A DNA stretch of 46,064 nt from an uncultured Cetobacterium sp. (GCA_949293295.1 CASFCG010000025.1:1-46064), one strand, 5' to 3'; shown: positions 7,501 to 17,005, counted from the stretch's first letter. Notes: generated from the sequence alone by a model not told the origin. A program made the numbers and translations.

Positions 7501-8505
7501 ATGAAATTTGTAGAAATAAAAAATCTTGTAAAAACCTTTGGAGATACACAGGTATTAAAAAATATAGATATTAGTATAGAAGAGGGAGAGTTTGTAACTT
7601 TATTAGGTCCATCTGGATGTGGAAAAAGTACTCTTTTAAGGTGTTTAGCTGGTCTTAATTCAATAGATGGTGGAACTATCTATGTAGCTGGAAAAGATAT
7701 AACTGATACTGAGCCAAAAGATAGAGGAATAGGAATGGTTTTCCAAAATTATGCTCTTTTTCCAAATATGACAGTATGGGAGAATATTGAGTTTGGATTA
7801 AAAATAAAAAAGGAAAAAGATTATGATGAGCGAATAAAAGAGATGGTAAAAATGGTAGGGTTAGAGGGAAAAGAGGGGTATTATCCATCTGAACTATCAG
7901 GTGGACAGCAGCAAAGAGTAGCTTTTGCTAGAGCTTTAATTACCAAACCTAAAATTTTACTATTAGACGAGTCTCTTTCAGCACTAGATGCAAAAATTAG
8001 GAAGAGTTTGAGAGAAAAACTGAGAGAGATACAGAAAAAACTAAAAATAACTACAATTTTTGTAACCCATGACCAAGAGGAAGCATTAGCTATATCAGAT
8101 AGAATATTCGTATTAAATAAAGGAGAGATATCTCAATCTGGAGTTCCAGAAGCTATATATACAAATCCTGAAAATGAGTTTATGGTAGATTTTATTGGAA
8201 GTTATAACATATTTAGAGGAGAAGAAGTTAAAAAAGTACTAGATTTAGATGAAAAAATGGTAGCTATTCGTCCAGAATCAATCTATGTAAGGGAAGAAGG
8301 AAGAAACTATATAGAGGATAATTTCCACAATATAGAGGCTAAGATTATAGATAGAATCATTATTGGTAATGTAATAAGATATACAGTTGAGAAAAATGGA
8401 GTTTCTTTTATAGTTGATATGCTAAATAGAGGAGAAAATAAGCTATATAATATAAATAGTCAGGTAGAGCTTATGTTTATGAAACAAGAGATTAAATTAT
8501 ATTAA
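7501..8505 (+). CDS. ABC transporter ATP-binding protein, PotA/FbpC-like
   Basis: 334 residues. Walker A GPSGCGKST (36-44), Q-loop FQNYALFP (81-88), signature LSGGQQQ (132-138), Walker B ILLLDES (152-158) with SALDA after it, then a C-terminal TOBE-like regulatory domain (about 240-334). In Walker B the usual DEP is DES, a mild departure. It is the ATPase of the importer in this operon. The PotA/FbpC class transports polyamines, ferric iron or phosphonates, so the ATPase does not settle the substrate. Confidence 0.9.
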   Translation: MKFVEIKNLVKTFGDTQVLKNIDISIEEGEFVTLLGPSGCGKSTLLRCLAGLNSIDGGTIYVAGKDITDTEPKDRGIGMVFQNYALFPNMTVWENIEFGLKIKKEKDYDERIKEMVKMVGLEGKEGYYPSELSGGQQQRVAFARALITKPKILLLDESLSALDAKIRKSLREKLREIQKKLKITTIFVTHDQEEALAISDRIFVLNKGEISQSGVPEAIYTNPENEFMVDFIGSYNIFRGEEVKKVLDLDEKMVAIRPESIYVREEGRNYIEDNFHNIEAKIIDRIIIGNVIRYTVEKNGVSFIVDMLNRGENKLYNINSQVELMFMKQEIKLY

Positions 8506-8948
8506 AAATACTCTCCTAATACTAGATAAAAGAAAAAAGGGGTTATTGATAGAAAATAGTTTTATTCTAGTATAAAATTAAAATCCATATGGTAGAGACT
8601 ACTAAGAAGATTAAAAAAAATAGCTGGTTACATTAGATTATACAGCTAAATTTCCATCTAAGTTTGTTTTATTTGTAACAAACTATACTATTAATATTTT
8701 ATAAGATAATAATTTCCTTACCCTAAGATGTATATCAAGCTTCTTGAATTTATACTACTTATTTATAAAAATAATAAGGACACTTATAAAAGATGTTTAC
8801 TGGGTCAAATTTTATTAGAAACTTTTAATTTTTTTTGAAGGTATGATATAATAATATAAATGAAATCATTTATTATATATGTCGATATTAATGAAGTAGT
8901 AAAACTGTATATTTATGGAGCTTTATTAATCTTTTAATAGGGGGGATA
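8506..8948. other. Intergenic stretch with inverted repeats, no gene
   Basis: No credible reading frame. It contains an inverted repeat ATACTAGA/TCTAGTAT (8519-8526, 8566-8573), a TAGCTG/CAGCTA pair near 8621-8648, and a perfect AGTTTGTT/AACAAACT hairpin (8661-8668, 8677-8684). None has a strong T-tail, so the end of the ABC transcript is unclear. At 8802-8816 it has GGGTCAAATTTTATT, which recurs at 19222-19236. It looks like decayed sequence. Confidence 0.5.
8847..8873 (+). promoter_or_regulatory. mtlR promoter with overlapping palindrome
   Basis: TATAAT at 8847-8852 with an upstream TG (extended -10, 8844-8845). Directly downstream, covering the expected start site, lies the palindrome ATAAATGA-AA-TCATTTAT (8856-8873), a candidate operator. 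No good -35 is present. Confidence 0.5.
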
Positions 8949-11054
8949 ATGTTAAATAAAAGGTGTATTGATATCATTGATTATTTGAAAAAAAATAAGT
9001 TTAAACTTTCCGTAAAAGAGACGGCGAATTTATTTGATGTGAGTGAAAGATGTATCAGATATGACATAGAAAATATAAACTATTATCTTGCAAAGTTTGA
9101 TATGAATGAGATAAGAAAATCTTCAAAAGGAATTTACACATTGGATGAGAGTGGAGAGAAAATAGATATTTTACTGAAAGAGATGTCAAAAAAATTCTAT
9201 ATTTTTACGAGTGAAGAAAGAAAAGAGTATATAGAAGAGAGATTTTTGTTTTTTAAAGAGAATAAATTGATAGATTTTATGGATATCTTAAATGTAAGTA
9301 TGAGTACAATAAGAATTGATTTAAAAGAAGTAAAAATATTTTTTTTAGAAAACGAACTAGAGTTGAATTTTTTTTCAAAATCGGATATCTATCTTCAGGG
9401 AAATGAAGAGAAAGTAAGAATGTTACAGTTGAAATTCTTTAACAAACTTTTTGAGATAAACTCTGAGAATAAACTTATAATTAGAGAGAAAAATAGAAAC
9501 TCTTATCTAAATGAGTTAATTTCAAAAGACCTAATACAACTATATGAAAATATTGATTTAAAAAATATATATGATTTTGTAAAAAGTGTGGAGAGAGATT
9601 TAAAAACCATTATCTCTGATGAAGCTTTTAATATATTGAGATACTACATAATAATAATGATAAAAAGAAAAGAGCTAGGAATGAATTTAAACTTTAAAGA
9701 GAGAAATAAAAAATTTTTAATGGAAACAAAAGAGTTTTCAATTTTAAAAAGAGAGATAACAAATTTTTCTGATTTGTTTTCAAAAGAGATGGATGAATCT
9801 GAAGTACTATTGCTTACAGAGCTTTTCTTAGGAGCTCATTCATATAATTTTAATTCATCATTTTTTGAGAACTGGATTGAGCTTGAAACCATGGTAAATA
9901 AGTTAATTAGGGAGTTAAGTGAGATACTAAGGATAGATTTAACGTCCGATAAAGCACTAGTAGACGGATTATTAAACCATTTGAAGCCGACATACTATAG
10001 AATTAGAAATAATATAGATTTTGAAAATAAATTATTTAGTTCTGTGTACAATCTATATACAGATTTGTATGAGAAAATCGAAAAAATAAGTGAAAATTAT
10101 TTAGAAAAATATATAGGAAAAACTATTCCAAAAGAGGAAGTTGCATTGTTAACAATTCACTTTAAGACAGCGATAGATAGAAAAGTAAATTCTCAAAAGA
10201 AAACTAAAAATATTTTGATTGTTTGTGAATTGGGCTATGGAAGTTCGAAGCTTTTAGCTCAAAAATTGGTGGAAAGATATGATGTGAATATTGTAGATAT
10301 ATTGCCTTATCATAGATTTTTAGAGATAGAAGAATGTGATGATATAGATTTTATAATTACTACTTTAGATATGGAAAACACTTTAGAGTATAATTTTCCG
10401 ATAATAAAAGTTCAACCTATTTTAACTAAAGAGGATAAGGAATTACTTGAAAGTTATGGAATAAGTGAGCAACAAAGAAAAATATCCCTTAAACTTTTAT
10501 TGAATACGATTAAGGAGGAAACTGAGATTAAGAATGAAACTGCGTTAATAAAAAGATTAAAATCTATTTTGAAACATAGGTATGTGGATGATTTAGATAA
10601 AAATAATTTTTACTCTTTATCTCAATTATTACCAATAGAAAATATAAGAATATTGGATGAAAAATTGGATTGGAGAGAGGGAATTAAAATTTCATCCATT
10701 CCATTGTTGGAAAAGGGGTATATTACTGATGAATATGTCTTTGAGATGATAAAAAATGTGGAGATAAACGGAAACTATATGATTATAAATGATATTATTG
10801 CACTTCCTCATGCTAGAACGAAAAAGTTTGTAAAACAAACTGGAATGAGTTTACTTATTTTTAGAGATGGTATTGAGTTTTCTGGTAATAAAAATATAAA
10901 GATTTTATTAACTTTTTCAAGTATTGATGGTAAAGAGCATATTGATGCTTTGACGGATTTTATTACATTGGTAGAGGATAAGAAGATACTGGATAAAATA
11001 CTTAATTTGGATTTGAAAGAGATAAAAGAGTTAATAGATAATATCAGTGGTTAG
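8949..11054 (+). CDS. mtlR: PRD-domain transcriptional activator of mannitol genes (MtlR-like)
   Basis: 701 residues with the order of BglG/MtlR-type regulators. N-terminal helix-turn-helix domains (LSVKETANLFDVSERCIRYD) come first, then two PTS regulation domains (about 200-410), a galactitol-type EIIB-like domain with Cys426 in VCELGYGSS, and a mannitol-type EIIA-like domain with His621 in ALPHART. B. subtilis MtlR is about 694 residues with the same order and is controlled by phosphorylation of PRD2 and by the EIIA/EIIB modules. It lies directly before mtlA-mtlD on the same strand, ending in its own terminator. Ribosome site AGGGGGGA. Control of mtlA is inferred from position. Confidence 0.88.
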   Translation: MLNKRCIDIIDYLKKNKFKLSVKETANLFDVSERCIRYDIENINYYLAKFDMNEIRKSSKGIYTLDESGEKIDILLKEMSKKFYIFTSEERKEYIEERFLFFKENKLIDFMDILNVSMSTIRIDLKEVKIFFLENELELNFFSKSDIYLQGNEEKVRMLQLKFFNKLFEINSENKLIIREKNRNSYLNELISKDLIQLYENIDLKNIYDFVKSVERDLKTIISDEAFNILRYYIIIMIKRKELGMNLNFKERNKKFLMETKEFSILKREITNFSDLFSKEMDESEVLLLTELFLGAHSYNFNSSFFENWIELETMVNKLIRELSEILRIDLTSDKALVDGLLNHLKPTYYRIRNNIDFENKLFSSVYNLYTDLYEKIEKISENYLEKYIGKTIPKEEVALLTIHFKTAIDRKVNSQKKTKNILIVCELGYGSSKLLAQKLVERYDVNIVDILPYHRFLEIEECDDIDFIITTLDMENTLEYNFPIIKVQPILTKEDKELLESYGISEQQRKISLKLLLNTIKEETEIKNETALIKRLKSILKHRYVDDLDKNNFYSLSQLLPIENIRILDEKLDWREGIKISSIPLLEKGYITDEYVFEMIKNVEINGNYMIINDIIALPHARTKKFVKQTGMSLLIFRDGIEFSGNKNIKILLTFSSIDGKEHIDALTDFITLVEDKKILDKILNLDLKEIKELIDNISG

Positions 11055-11082
11055 CACGTAAGTTTATACGTGCTTATTTTTA
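11053..11082 (+). terminator. mtlR terminator
   Basis: Perfect stem AGCACGTA/TACGTGCT (11053-11060, 11067-11074) followed by TATTTTTAT. The stem overlaps the mtlR stop codon. Confidence 0.8.
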
Positions 11083-11104
11083 TAATTTTTATCTGTTTAG
11101 AAAA

Positions 11105-11159
11105 TTTTTCACAAAAAAATGAAAAAATATATTTCCAATTTTTTAGAAAACGTTATAAT
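11105..11159 (+). promoter_or_regulatory. mtlA promoter and candidate MtlR site
   Basis: TATAAT at 11154-11159 has only a weak -35 (TTTCCA, 11132-11137), as expected for an activated promoter. Upstream, TTTTTCA (11105-11111) and TGAAAAA (11120-11126) form an inverted repeat about 30 bp before the -35 and are a candidate MtlR operator. Confidence 0.45.
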
Positions 11160-11238
11160 CACAAAAATTAGAAGCTTTTAGATGTTGAAAAAACATAGAA
11201 ATAAAGTATAATTTTATCAGAAGAAAAAGGAGGTTAAC

Positions 11239-13104
11239 ATGGAAAAAGAAAAAGATTTGAAAGTGGCAGTACAAAAGTTTGGAAGATTCTTAAGTGCGAT
11301 GGTTATGCCAAATATAGGAGCATTTATAGCTTGGGGAATAATAACAGCACTATTTATACCGACTGGATGGTTTCCGAATGAAAGTTTTGGAATTTTAGTT
11401 GAACCTATGGTTAAATACCTTTTACCTTTATTGATTGGATATAACGGTGGAAAATTAGTTCACGGAGAGCGTGGAGGAGTAATCGGAGCGATGGCGACTA
11501 TGGGAGTTATAGTTGGAACATCAATTCCAATGTTTATAGGAGCTATGATTGCCGGACCTGTCAGCGGATATATTTTAAAAAAATTTGATGAATCAATAGA
11601 TGGAAAAATAAAATCAGGGTTTGAGATGTTGGTTAATAATTTTTCTGTAGGAATAATAGGAATGATATTAACGCTTGTTTTCTATAAACTCATTGGACCA
11701 TTTGTTGAAAGTGCTAATAAACTTTTAGGTAGTGGTGTTGATGTATTGGTAAATATGAAATTGTTACCTCTTACATCCATAATAGTTGAACCAGCAAAGA
11801 TTCTATTTTTGAATAATGCTATTAATCATGGAGTTTTTTCACCATTAGGAATACAGCAGGTTAGAGAGATTGGAAAATCTGTATTTTTCTTGATAGAAAC
11901 AAATCCAGGACCTGGATTAGGGGTTTTGTTAGCATATATGTTTTTTGGAAAAGGAAGCTCAAAAAGTTCTGCTCCGGGGGCTGCTATTATTCATTTTTTC
12001 GGTGGAATACATGAGATATATTTTCCATATATTTTAATGAATCCATTACTATTATTGGCAGTTATAGCTGGTGGGATGAGTGGAATTTTTATGAATGTTC
12101 TGCTAGGGGATGGATTAATTGGTCCACCATCTCCAGGAAGTATATTTGCAATACTTGCTTTGACACCTAAAGGTGGATTTTTAAGTGTAATTATTGGTGT
12201 TGTTATTGCGACAGTAGTATCATTTGTAATTGCGTCAATTATCTTAAAAAGCTCAAAAAATGATGTAGACCTTGCAGAAGCTCAAAAAAAGATGGCTGAT
12301 ATGAAATCAAGTGCAAAAGAATTGAATAATAGTGGGATTGTGGGAAATGTTTCTAAAATAGTCGTAGCTTGTGATGCAGGAATGGGTTCAAGTGCTATGG
12401 GAGCGAGTGTATTGAGAAAAAAAGTTGCCGAGGCAGGATTAAACATCTCCGTTACTAATCGTTCTATTAGTAATTTAACGGAGGATATTGATATCGTAAT
12501 CACACATCAAACCTTAACAGATAGAGCTAAAACTGTTGTTTCTAAACCGTTGCATCTATCAATAGATAATTTCATGAATGGAGATTTTTATGATGAATTG
12601 GTTAGAAATTTAAGAGAGAATAAAGCAAATAGTGAAAAAAATTCTCAAATAATAGAATCTAAAGAGATATCGCAAAATAGTTTTAAACTATCAAAAGAGA
12701 ATTTTGTATTGAATCAAGAGTCTGTTCCAAAAGAGGAAGCTTTAAAAAATGTTGCTGATTATATGGCAAAATTGGGATATGTCAATGAAGATTATCAAAA
12801 ATATATCTTAAAAAGAGAGGAAGAATCTACTACATATATAGGAAATTATGTTGCAATTCCTCATGGAACTGAAGAGGGAAAAAGGGAGATTTTATCAACA
12901 GGAATAGTTGTTTTTCAATATCCAAACGGAATAGATTTTGGAAATGGAAATATAGCATATTTATTGATTGGTATTGCTGCCAAAAATGATGAACATGTGG
13001 ATATTATATCTCATATTGCTGATATAATAGAGGATGAAGATGAGGTTTTGAAATTAAAAGATGAGAAGGATATAGATAAATTATATGAGATATTTTCATT
13101 TTAA
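11239..13104 (+). CDS. mtlA: PTS mannitol transporter, EIICBA
   Basis: 621 residues, a complete three-domain enzyme II. The membrane EIIC domain (1 to about 340) has the mannitol-family motifs NPGPGLG and GGIHEIYFPY. EIIB has phospho-Cys378 in VACDAGMGSSAMG, and EIIA has phospho-His542 in VAIPHGTEEG. It imports mannitol and phosphorylates it to mannitol 1-phosphate. Length and order match E. coli MtlA, so no separate mtlF is required. The strong site AAGGAGG precedes the ATG. The mtlD gene follows after 15 bases, completing the pathway. Confidence 0.96.
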   Translation: MEKEKDLKVAVQKFGRFLSAMVMPNIGAFIAWGIITALFIPTGWFPNESFGILVEPMVKYLLPLLIGYNGGKLVHGERGGVIGAMATMGVIVGTSIPMFIGAMIAGPVSGYILKKFDESIDGKIKSGFEMLVNNFSVGIIGMILTLVFYKLIGPFVESANKLLGSGVDVLVNMKLLPLTSIIVEPAKILFLNNAINHGVFSPLGIQQVREIGKSVFFLIETNPGPGLGVLLAYMFFGKGSSKSSAPGAAIIHFFGGIHEIYFPYILMNPLLLLAVIAGGMSGIFMNVLLGDGLIGPPSPGSIFAILALTPKGGFLSVIIGVVIATVVSFVIASIILKSSKNDVDLAEAQKKMADMKSSAKELNNSGIVGNVSKIVVACDAGMGSSAMGASVLRKKVAEAGLNISVTNRSISNLTEDIDIVITHQTLTDRAKTVVSKPLHLSIDNFMNGDFYDELVRNLRENKANSEKNSQIIESKEISQNSFKLSKENFVLNQESVPKEEALKNVADYMAKLGYVNEDYQKYILKREEESTTYIGNYVAIPHGTEEGKREILSTGIVVFQYPNGIDFGNGNIAYLLIGIAAKNDEHVDIISHIADIIEDEDEVLKLKDEKDIDKLYEIFSF

Positions 13105-13119
13105 GGAGTTGAAGAGTTT

Positions 13120-14271
13120 ATGAAAAAAGCTATACAATTTGGAGCTGGAAATATTGGGCGAGGATTTATAGGGGCTATTTTATCGGAAAATGGTTATGAA
13201 GTATGTTTTGCAGATATTAATGGGAGTATTATAAATGCGTTAAATGAGAGTAAAGAATATATCCTTGAAGTTGTTGGGAAAGAGTGTAAAGAGATAAAAA
13301 TAAAAAATGTGAAAGGAGTTTTATCAAATAGTGATGCCGTTTATAATGAGATTTTAGAGGCGGAATTGATAACAACAGCAGTTGGACCAAATGTTTTAAA
13401 GATAATTGCTAAAACACTTGCAGAAGCTATAAAAATCAGAAAGAGACATGAAACTAAGAGTTTTTTAAATATTATTGCATGTGAAAATATGATTGAGGGT
13501 TCAACATTTTTAAAGAAGGAGATTTTAAATTACTTGGATTCAGATGAGAAAGTTTACTTAGAAGAGTATATTGGGTTTCCGGATTCTGCAGTAGATAGAA
13601 TTGTACCTCCAAGTAGTGAAACTGATGATATATTAAAGGTTAGGGTTGAAGAGTTCAATGAGTGGATTGTTGATAAACTGAAATTTAAGGGAGAGATTCC
13701 TAAATTGAATGGAATGGTTCTGACTGATAATTTGATGGCTTTTATTGAAAGAAAACTATTTACATTAAATACAGGGCATGCGATAACAGCATATTTAGGA
13801 GTAAAAGCCGGGTTTTCAACAATAAAAGAAAGTATTGAGAATTTGGATATAAGAGATATTGTGGTCAATGCTATGAAAGAAAGTGGAGAGGTTTTGATTA
13901 ATAGATATGGATTTGATAGAGTTGAGCATGGGAAATATATAGATAAGATTGTTGCTAGATTTGAAAATCCGTATTTGGTTGATGAGGTTGTTAGAGTTGG
14001 AAGAGAACCACTGAGAAAACTTGGATATAATGAGAGATTAATAAAACCTTTGAGAGGAACTATTGAATATAATTTGAAAAATGAAAATCTTATTTCGGGG
14101 ATTGCAGCAGCATTAAACTATAAAAATGAAAGTGATATTCAGGCTGTTGAGTTACAAAATAAACTGAAAAATGGAGAATTTGAAACAGTTTTTCCTGAGA
14201 TAACTGGTTTAGATGATAAAAGTATAACTGATAGAGTTCATTCCAAATATTTAGATATGAGAGATAGATAA
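13120..14271 (+). CDS. mtlD: Mannitol-1-phosphate 5-dehydrogenase
   Basis: 383 residues, the usual length. The Rossmann NAD site is AIQFGAGNIGRGFIG (4-18). Further family motifs are ACENMIEGS, IGFPDSAVDRIVPP and LNTGHAITAYLG. It oxidises mannitol 1-phosphate to fructose 6-phosphate with NAD+, feeding glycolysis. It lies 15 bases after mtlA and before a strong terminator, so the two genes share a transcript. Confidence 0.97.
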   Translation: MKKAIQFGAGNIGRGFIGAILSENGYEVCFADINGSIINALNESKEYILEVVGKECKEIKIKNVKGVLSNSDAVYNEILEAELITTAVGPNVLKIIAKTLAEAIKIRKRHETKSFLNIIACENMIEGSTFLKKEILNYLDSDEKVYLEEYIGFPDSAVDRIVPPSSETDDILKVRVEEFNEWIVDKLKFKGEIPKLNGMVLTDNLMAFIERKLFTLNTGHAITAYLGVKAGFSTIKESIENLDIRDIVVNAMKESGEVLINRYGFDRVEHGKYIDKIVARFENPYLVDEVVRVGREPLRKLGYNERLIKPLRGTIEYNLKNENLISGIAAALNYKNESDIQAVELQNKLKNGEFETVFPEITGLDDKSITDRVHSKYLDMRDR

Positions 14272-14281
14272 GGAAAGTTGT

Positions 14282-14326
14282 TGTAAATCTGTGTCATTTA
14301 TTTTCACAGATTTACACAGCTTTTTT
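14282..14326 (+). terminator. mtlA-mtlD terminator
   Basis: A perfect 12-bp stem TGTAAATCTGTG/CACAGATTTACA (14282-14293, 14305-14316) followed by CAGC and six T. Confidence 0.88.
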
Positions 14327-14420
14327 ACTTTAAAGAAGAGAATGATATAAATACTTAAAAAATTAGGGAGAGATAATAATTGAAGAATAAATTAAATTTC
14401 TTAATATATTAGTTTTTTAT

Positions 14421-14449
14421 TTGACTATTTTTGAATTTTTATGTATTAT
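14421..14449 (+). promoter_or_regulatory. Promoter of the amino-acid permease gene
   Basis: TTGACT (14421-14426), 17-bp spacer, TATTAT (14444-14449). The expected start is near 14456, about 30 bases before the ATG. Confidence 0.7.
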
Positions 14450-14486
14450 TTCAGTGTAAAGTAAATTTCTACTAAGGAGTGATAAA

Positions 14487-15914
14487 ATGGAAACAAGTAA
14501 AATTAACTGGCGAACCCTTGCAATGATGGGATTTACGATTGTGTGGGGATTTGGGAATGTTGTTACAAACTATGCTAATCAGGGATTAACAGTAGTTGTA
14601 TCTTGGATTTTAATCCTTTCATTGTATTTTTTACCTTATGCTCTTATGGTTGGAGAGATGGGGTCTGTATTTGATAAGGAATCTGGAGGGGTTTCAAGCT
14701 GGATTAATTCAACTTACACTCCTATGTTAGCTTACTTAGCAGGTTGGACTTATTGGGTTGTTCATATACCTTATTTAGCTCAAAAACCTCAAAGTGTTTT
14801 AGTTGCTTTAAGTTGGGTATTTTTTCAAGATGGGAGTCTGGTTAAAGATTTGGATTCGCTGACACTACAGTTGATTGTTTTATTGATTTTTCTTATATTT
14901 TTATTTCTTTCTCTTCGTGGAATTAATTCTCTGAAAAAAATAGGGACTTTGGCTGGAACATCTATGTTTTTCATGGGAATTTTATATATTCTTCTTACGG
15001 TTACAGCACCTAAAATTGTAGGAGTAACACCTGCGACAACATCATGGGGATTTGATACGTTTATACCAAAATTTGATTTTACATATTTTACAACAATATC
15101 TATGCTCGTTTTTGCTGTTGGTGGATGCGAAAAAATTTCTCCATATGTTAAAGATATAAAAAATCCTGCAAAAGGATTTCCAAAAGGTATGATAGCTTTA
15201 GCTATAATGGTTGGAATCTCTGCTTTATTAGGTTCTTATGCTATGGGAATTATGTTTGATAGTTTCAATATTCCAGCTGATTTAAAGATGAATGGGCAGT
15301 ATTATGCTTTTAAAATGCTGGGAGAATATTATGGTTTGGGAAGTTCACTAGTTATATTGTATGCTATCGCTAATACTTTAGGTCAAATTGCTGCTTTAAT
15401 GTTTTCAATTGATGCTCCTTTGAAGATATTAATTGGAAATGGAGATAGTAGATTTATTCCTAAATATTTTACAAAAACTAACAGATATGGAGTTCCAGTT
15501 AATGGATATAAATTAACGACGGTTTTAGTAACTATATTAATTATAATTCCTGCGTTAGGAATAAAGAATATGAATAGTTTGTATAACTGGTTGCTTGATT
15601 TAAACTCAATTGTAATGCCTTTGAGATATATGTGGGTTTTTATAGCGTATATTGGGCTTAGAGGATTTATTAAAAATCGTTCTTTAACAGAAAATGCTAC
15701 GTATAAATTTATTAAAAATGACAAAATTGCGACTCTTGTGGGGATAGCCTGTTTATTGTTTACAGCATTTGCATGTTCAATGGGAGTGTTTCCTAAAAAT
15801 ATTGAAACATTTACAAGTGAATGGTTTTTTCAATTATCTTTAAATATTGCAACACCTGTTGTGTTAATTGGACTGGGGTTTATTTTTCCTAAGATAGCTC
15901 AAAAAACAAACTAA
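14487..15914 (+). CDS. APC-superfamily amino-acid permease (YjeM-like)
   Basis: 475 residues with about 12 hydrophobic segments. The N-terminus (WRTLAMMGFTIVWGFGNVV) and the following VGEMGSVFDKESGGVSSWI match the helix 1 to helix 2 region of glutamate/GABA-antiporter-like and YjeM-like APC permeases. VGGCEKISPYVKDIKNPAKGFPKG is the conserved helix 6 to 7 region. It would take up or exchange an amino acid at the inner membrane. It is monocistronic between its own promoter and terminator. The substrate cannot be told from the sequence, and no matching decarboxylase is adjacent. Confidence 0.88.
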   Translation: METSKINWRTLAMMGFTIVWGFGNVVTNYANQGLTVVVSWILILSLYFLPYALMVGEMGSVFDKESGGVSSWINSTYTPMLAYLAGWTYWVVHIPYLAQKPQSVLVALSWVFFQDGSLVKDLDSLTLQLIVLLIFLIFLFLSLRGINSLKKIGTLAGTSMFFMGILYILLTVTAPKIVGVTPATTSWGFDTFIPKFDFTYFTTISMLVFAVGGCEKISPYVKDIKNPAKGFPKGMIALAIMVGISALLGSYAMGIMFDSFNIPADLKMNGQYYAFKMLGEYYGLGSSLVILYAIANTLGQIAALMFSIDAPLKILIGNGDSRFIPKYFTKTNRYGVPVNGYKLTTVLVTILIIIPALGIKNMNSLYNWLLDLNSIVMPLRYMWVFIAYIGLRGFIKNRSLTENATYKFIKNDKIATLVGIACLLFTAFACSMGVFPKNIETFTSEWFFQLSLNIATPVVLIGLGFIFPKIAQKTN

Positions 15915-15940
15915 CAATATATTATAATAGAGAAATAAGG

Positions 15941-15976
15941 CAAACAAATGGAATGAAATCTATTTGTTTGTTTTTT
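15941..15976 (+). terminator. Permease terminator
   Basis: Perfect stem CAAACAAAT/ATTTGTTTG (15941-15949, 15962-15970) followed by six T. Confidence 0.88.
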
Positions 15977-16063
15977 ATTTTTATACTGTTTTTATAGAAA
16001 ATAATCCTAATTATATAAATAATTTTTATGATAGGAGAAAATTGAGATGGAGATATTTGCTAT

Positions 16064-16101
16064 AAATAGAAAAGAACACTGACTAAGAAAGAAAGTGTTC
16101 T
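16064..16101 (-). terminator. nfo terminator
   Basis: Stem AGAACACT/AGTGTTCT (16073-16080, 16094-16101). Read on the minus strand it is followed by TTTCTATTT, downstream of the nfo stop. Confidence 0.7.
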
Positions 16102-16135
16102 AAGGACAATTAGATAATAAAATATTAATAAATAT

Positions 16136-17005
16136 TTAATCTTTTGAGACAACCATATCTCTTAGTATTTCTATCTCCTGTTTCCATTTTGTTTCATCTA
16201 TCGTTTCCAAGATAATTGGAATATTTCTGAAACGTTTATCATTCATAAATCTTGAAAAAAACTCCATTCCTAATGTTCCTTCTCCAATACTGTGGTGTCT
16301 ATCTTTTTTACTTCCAACACCAAACATAGCGTCATTTAAATGTATTCCCTTTAAGTATTTAAAGCCTACAATTTTGTCAAATGCTGTCATAGTTGAATTA
16401 TACTCTTCTTCTGTTGTCAGAGGGTAACCAGCTGCAACAGTATGACATGTATCAATACAAACACCTATTCTGGACTTATCCTCTACAAGCTCAATAATCT
16501 CTTTAAGATGTTCAAATTTATAACCCATATTAGAACCTTGACCAGCAGTATTTTCAAGTACAACGATAACATTTGGAACAGATTTATGAGCTATATTAAT
16601 AGAATCAGCAATTAGTTTTATACACTCCTCTTCTGAAATCTCTTTTAAATGGCTTCCTGGATGAGTATTAAGATAAAGTAGACCTAATTGATTTACTCTT
16701 TCCATTTCATCTATAAAAGCATTCAGTGATTTTTCTCTCTTCTCTGAATCTGGATTTCCCAAGTTTATAAGATAACCATCATGCGGTAAAATCTGTTCTG
16801 GCTTGAAATTGTACTGTTTCATTTTTTCTTTGAACTCTTTTATCTCCTTTTCTGTGTAAGGTTTTGCCTCCCATCGTCGTTGATTTTTAGTAAACATTGC
16901 AAAACCAGTTGCACCGATAGATTTTGCATTTTCAAAAACATTTGATATTCCACCTTGAATTGATACATGAGCACCTAAATATATATTTTTTAAATTCTTA
17001 TTCAT
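16136..17005 (-). CDS. nfo: Deoxyribonuclease IV (AP endonuclease)
   Basis: 289 residues with the endonuclease IV signatures: YLGAHVSIQGG at the start, LNTHPGSH, ENTAGQGSNMG, CIDTCHTVAAGY and IHLNDAMFGVGSKKDRHHSIGEG. These carry the His, Glu and Asp ligands of the three zinc ions. It cleaves DNA 5' to abasic sites in base-excision repair. The ATG at 17005 is chosen because family proteins begin close to GAHVS. It has no close Shine-Dalgarno; the strong AAGGAGGT lies about 40 bases upstream across a hairpin (see the leader entry). An in-frame ATT (17041) next to that site would add 12 residues. Confidence 0.95.
   Translation of the reverse strand: MNKNLKNIYLGAHVSIQGGISNVFENAKSIGATGFAMFTKNQRRWEAKPYTEKEIKEFKEKMKQYNFKPEQILPHDGYLINLGNPDSEKREKSLNAFIDEMERVNQLGLLYLNTHPGSHLKEISEEECIKLIADSINIAHKSVPNVIVVLENTAGQGSNMGYKFEHLKEIIELVEDKSRIGVCIDTCHTVAAGYPLTTEEEYNSTMTAFDKIVGFKYLKGIHLNDAMFGVGSKKDRHHSIGEGTLGMEFFSRFMNDKRFRNIPIILETIDETKWKQEIEILRDMVVSKD

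Noticed and set aside
16048-16083. Eleven-codon frame MEIFAINRKEH with a ribosome site
   Set aside because: Too short to support, and it runs into the nfo terminator. Probably chance.
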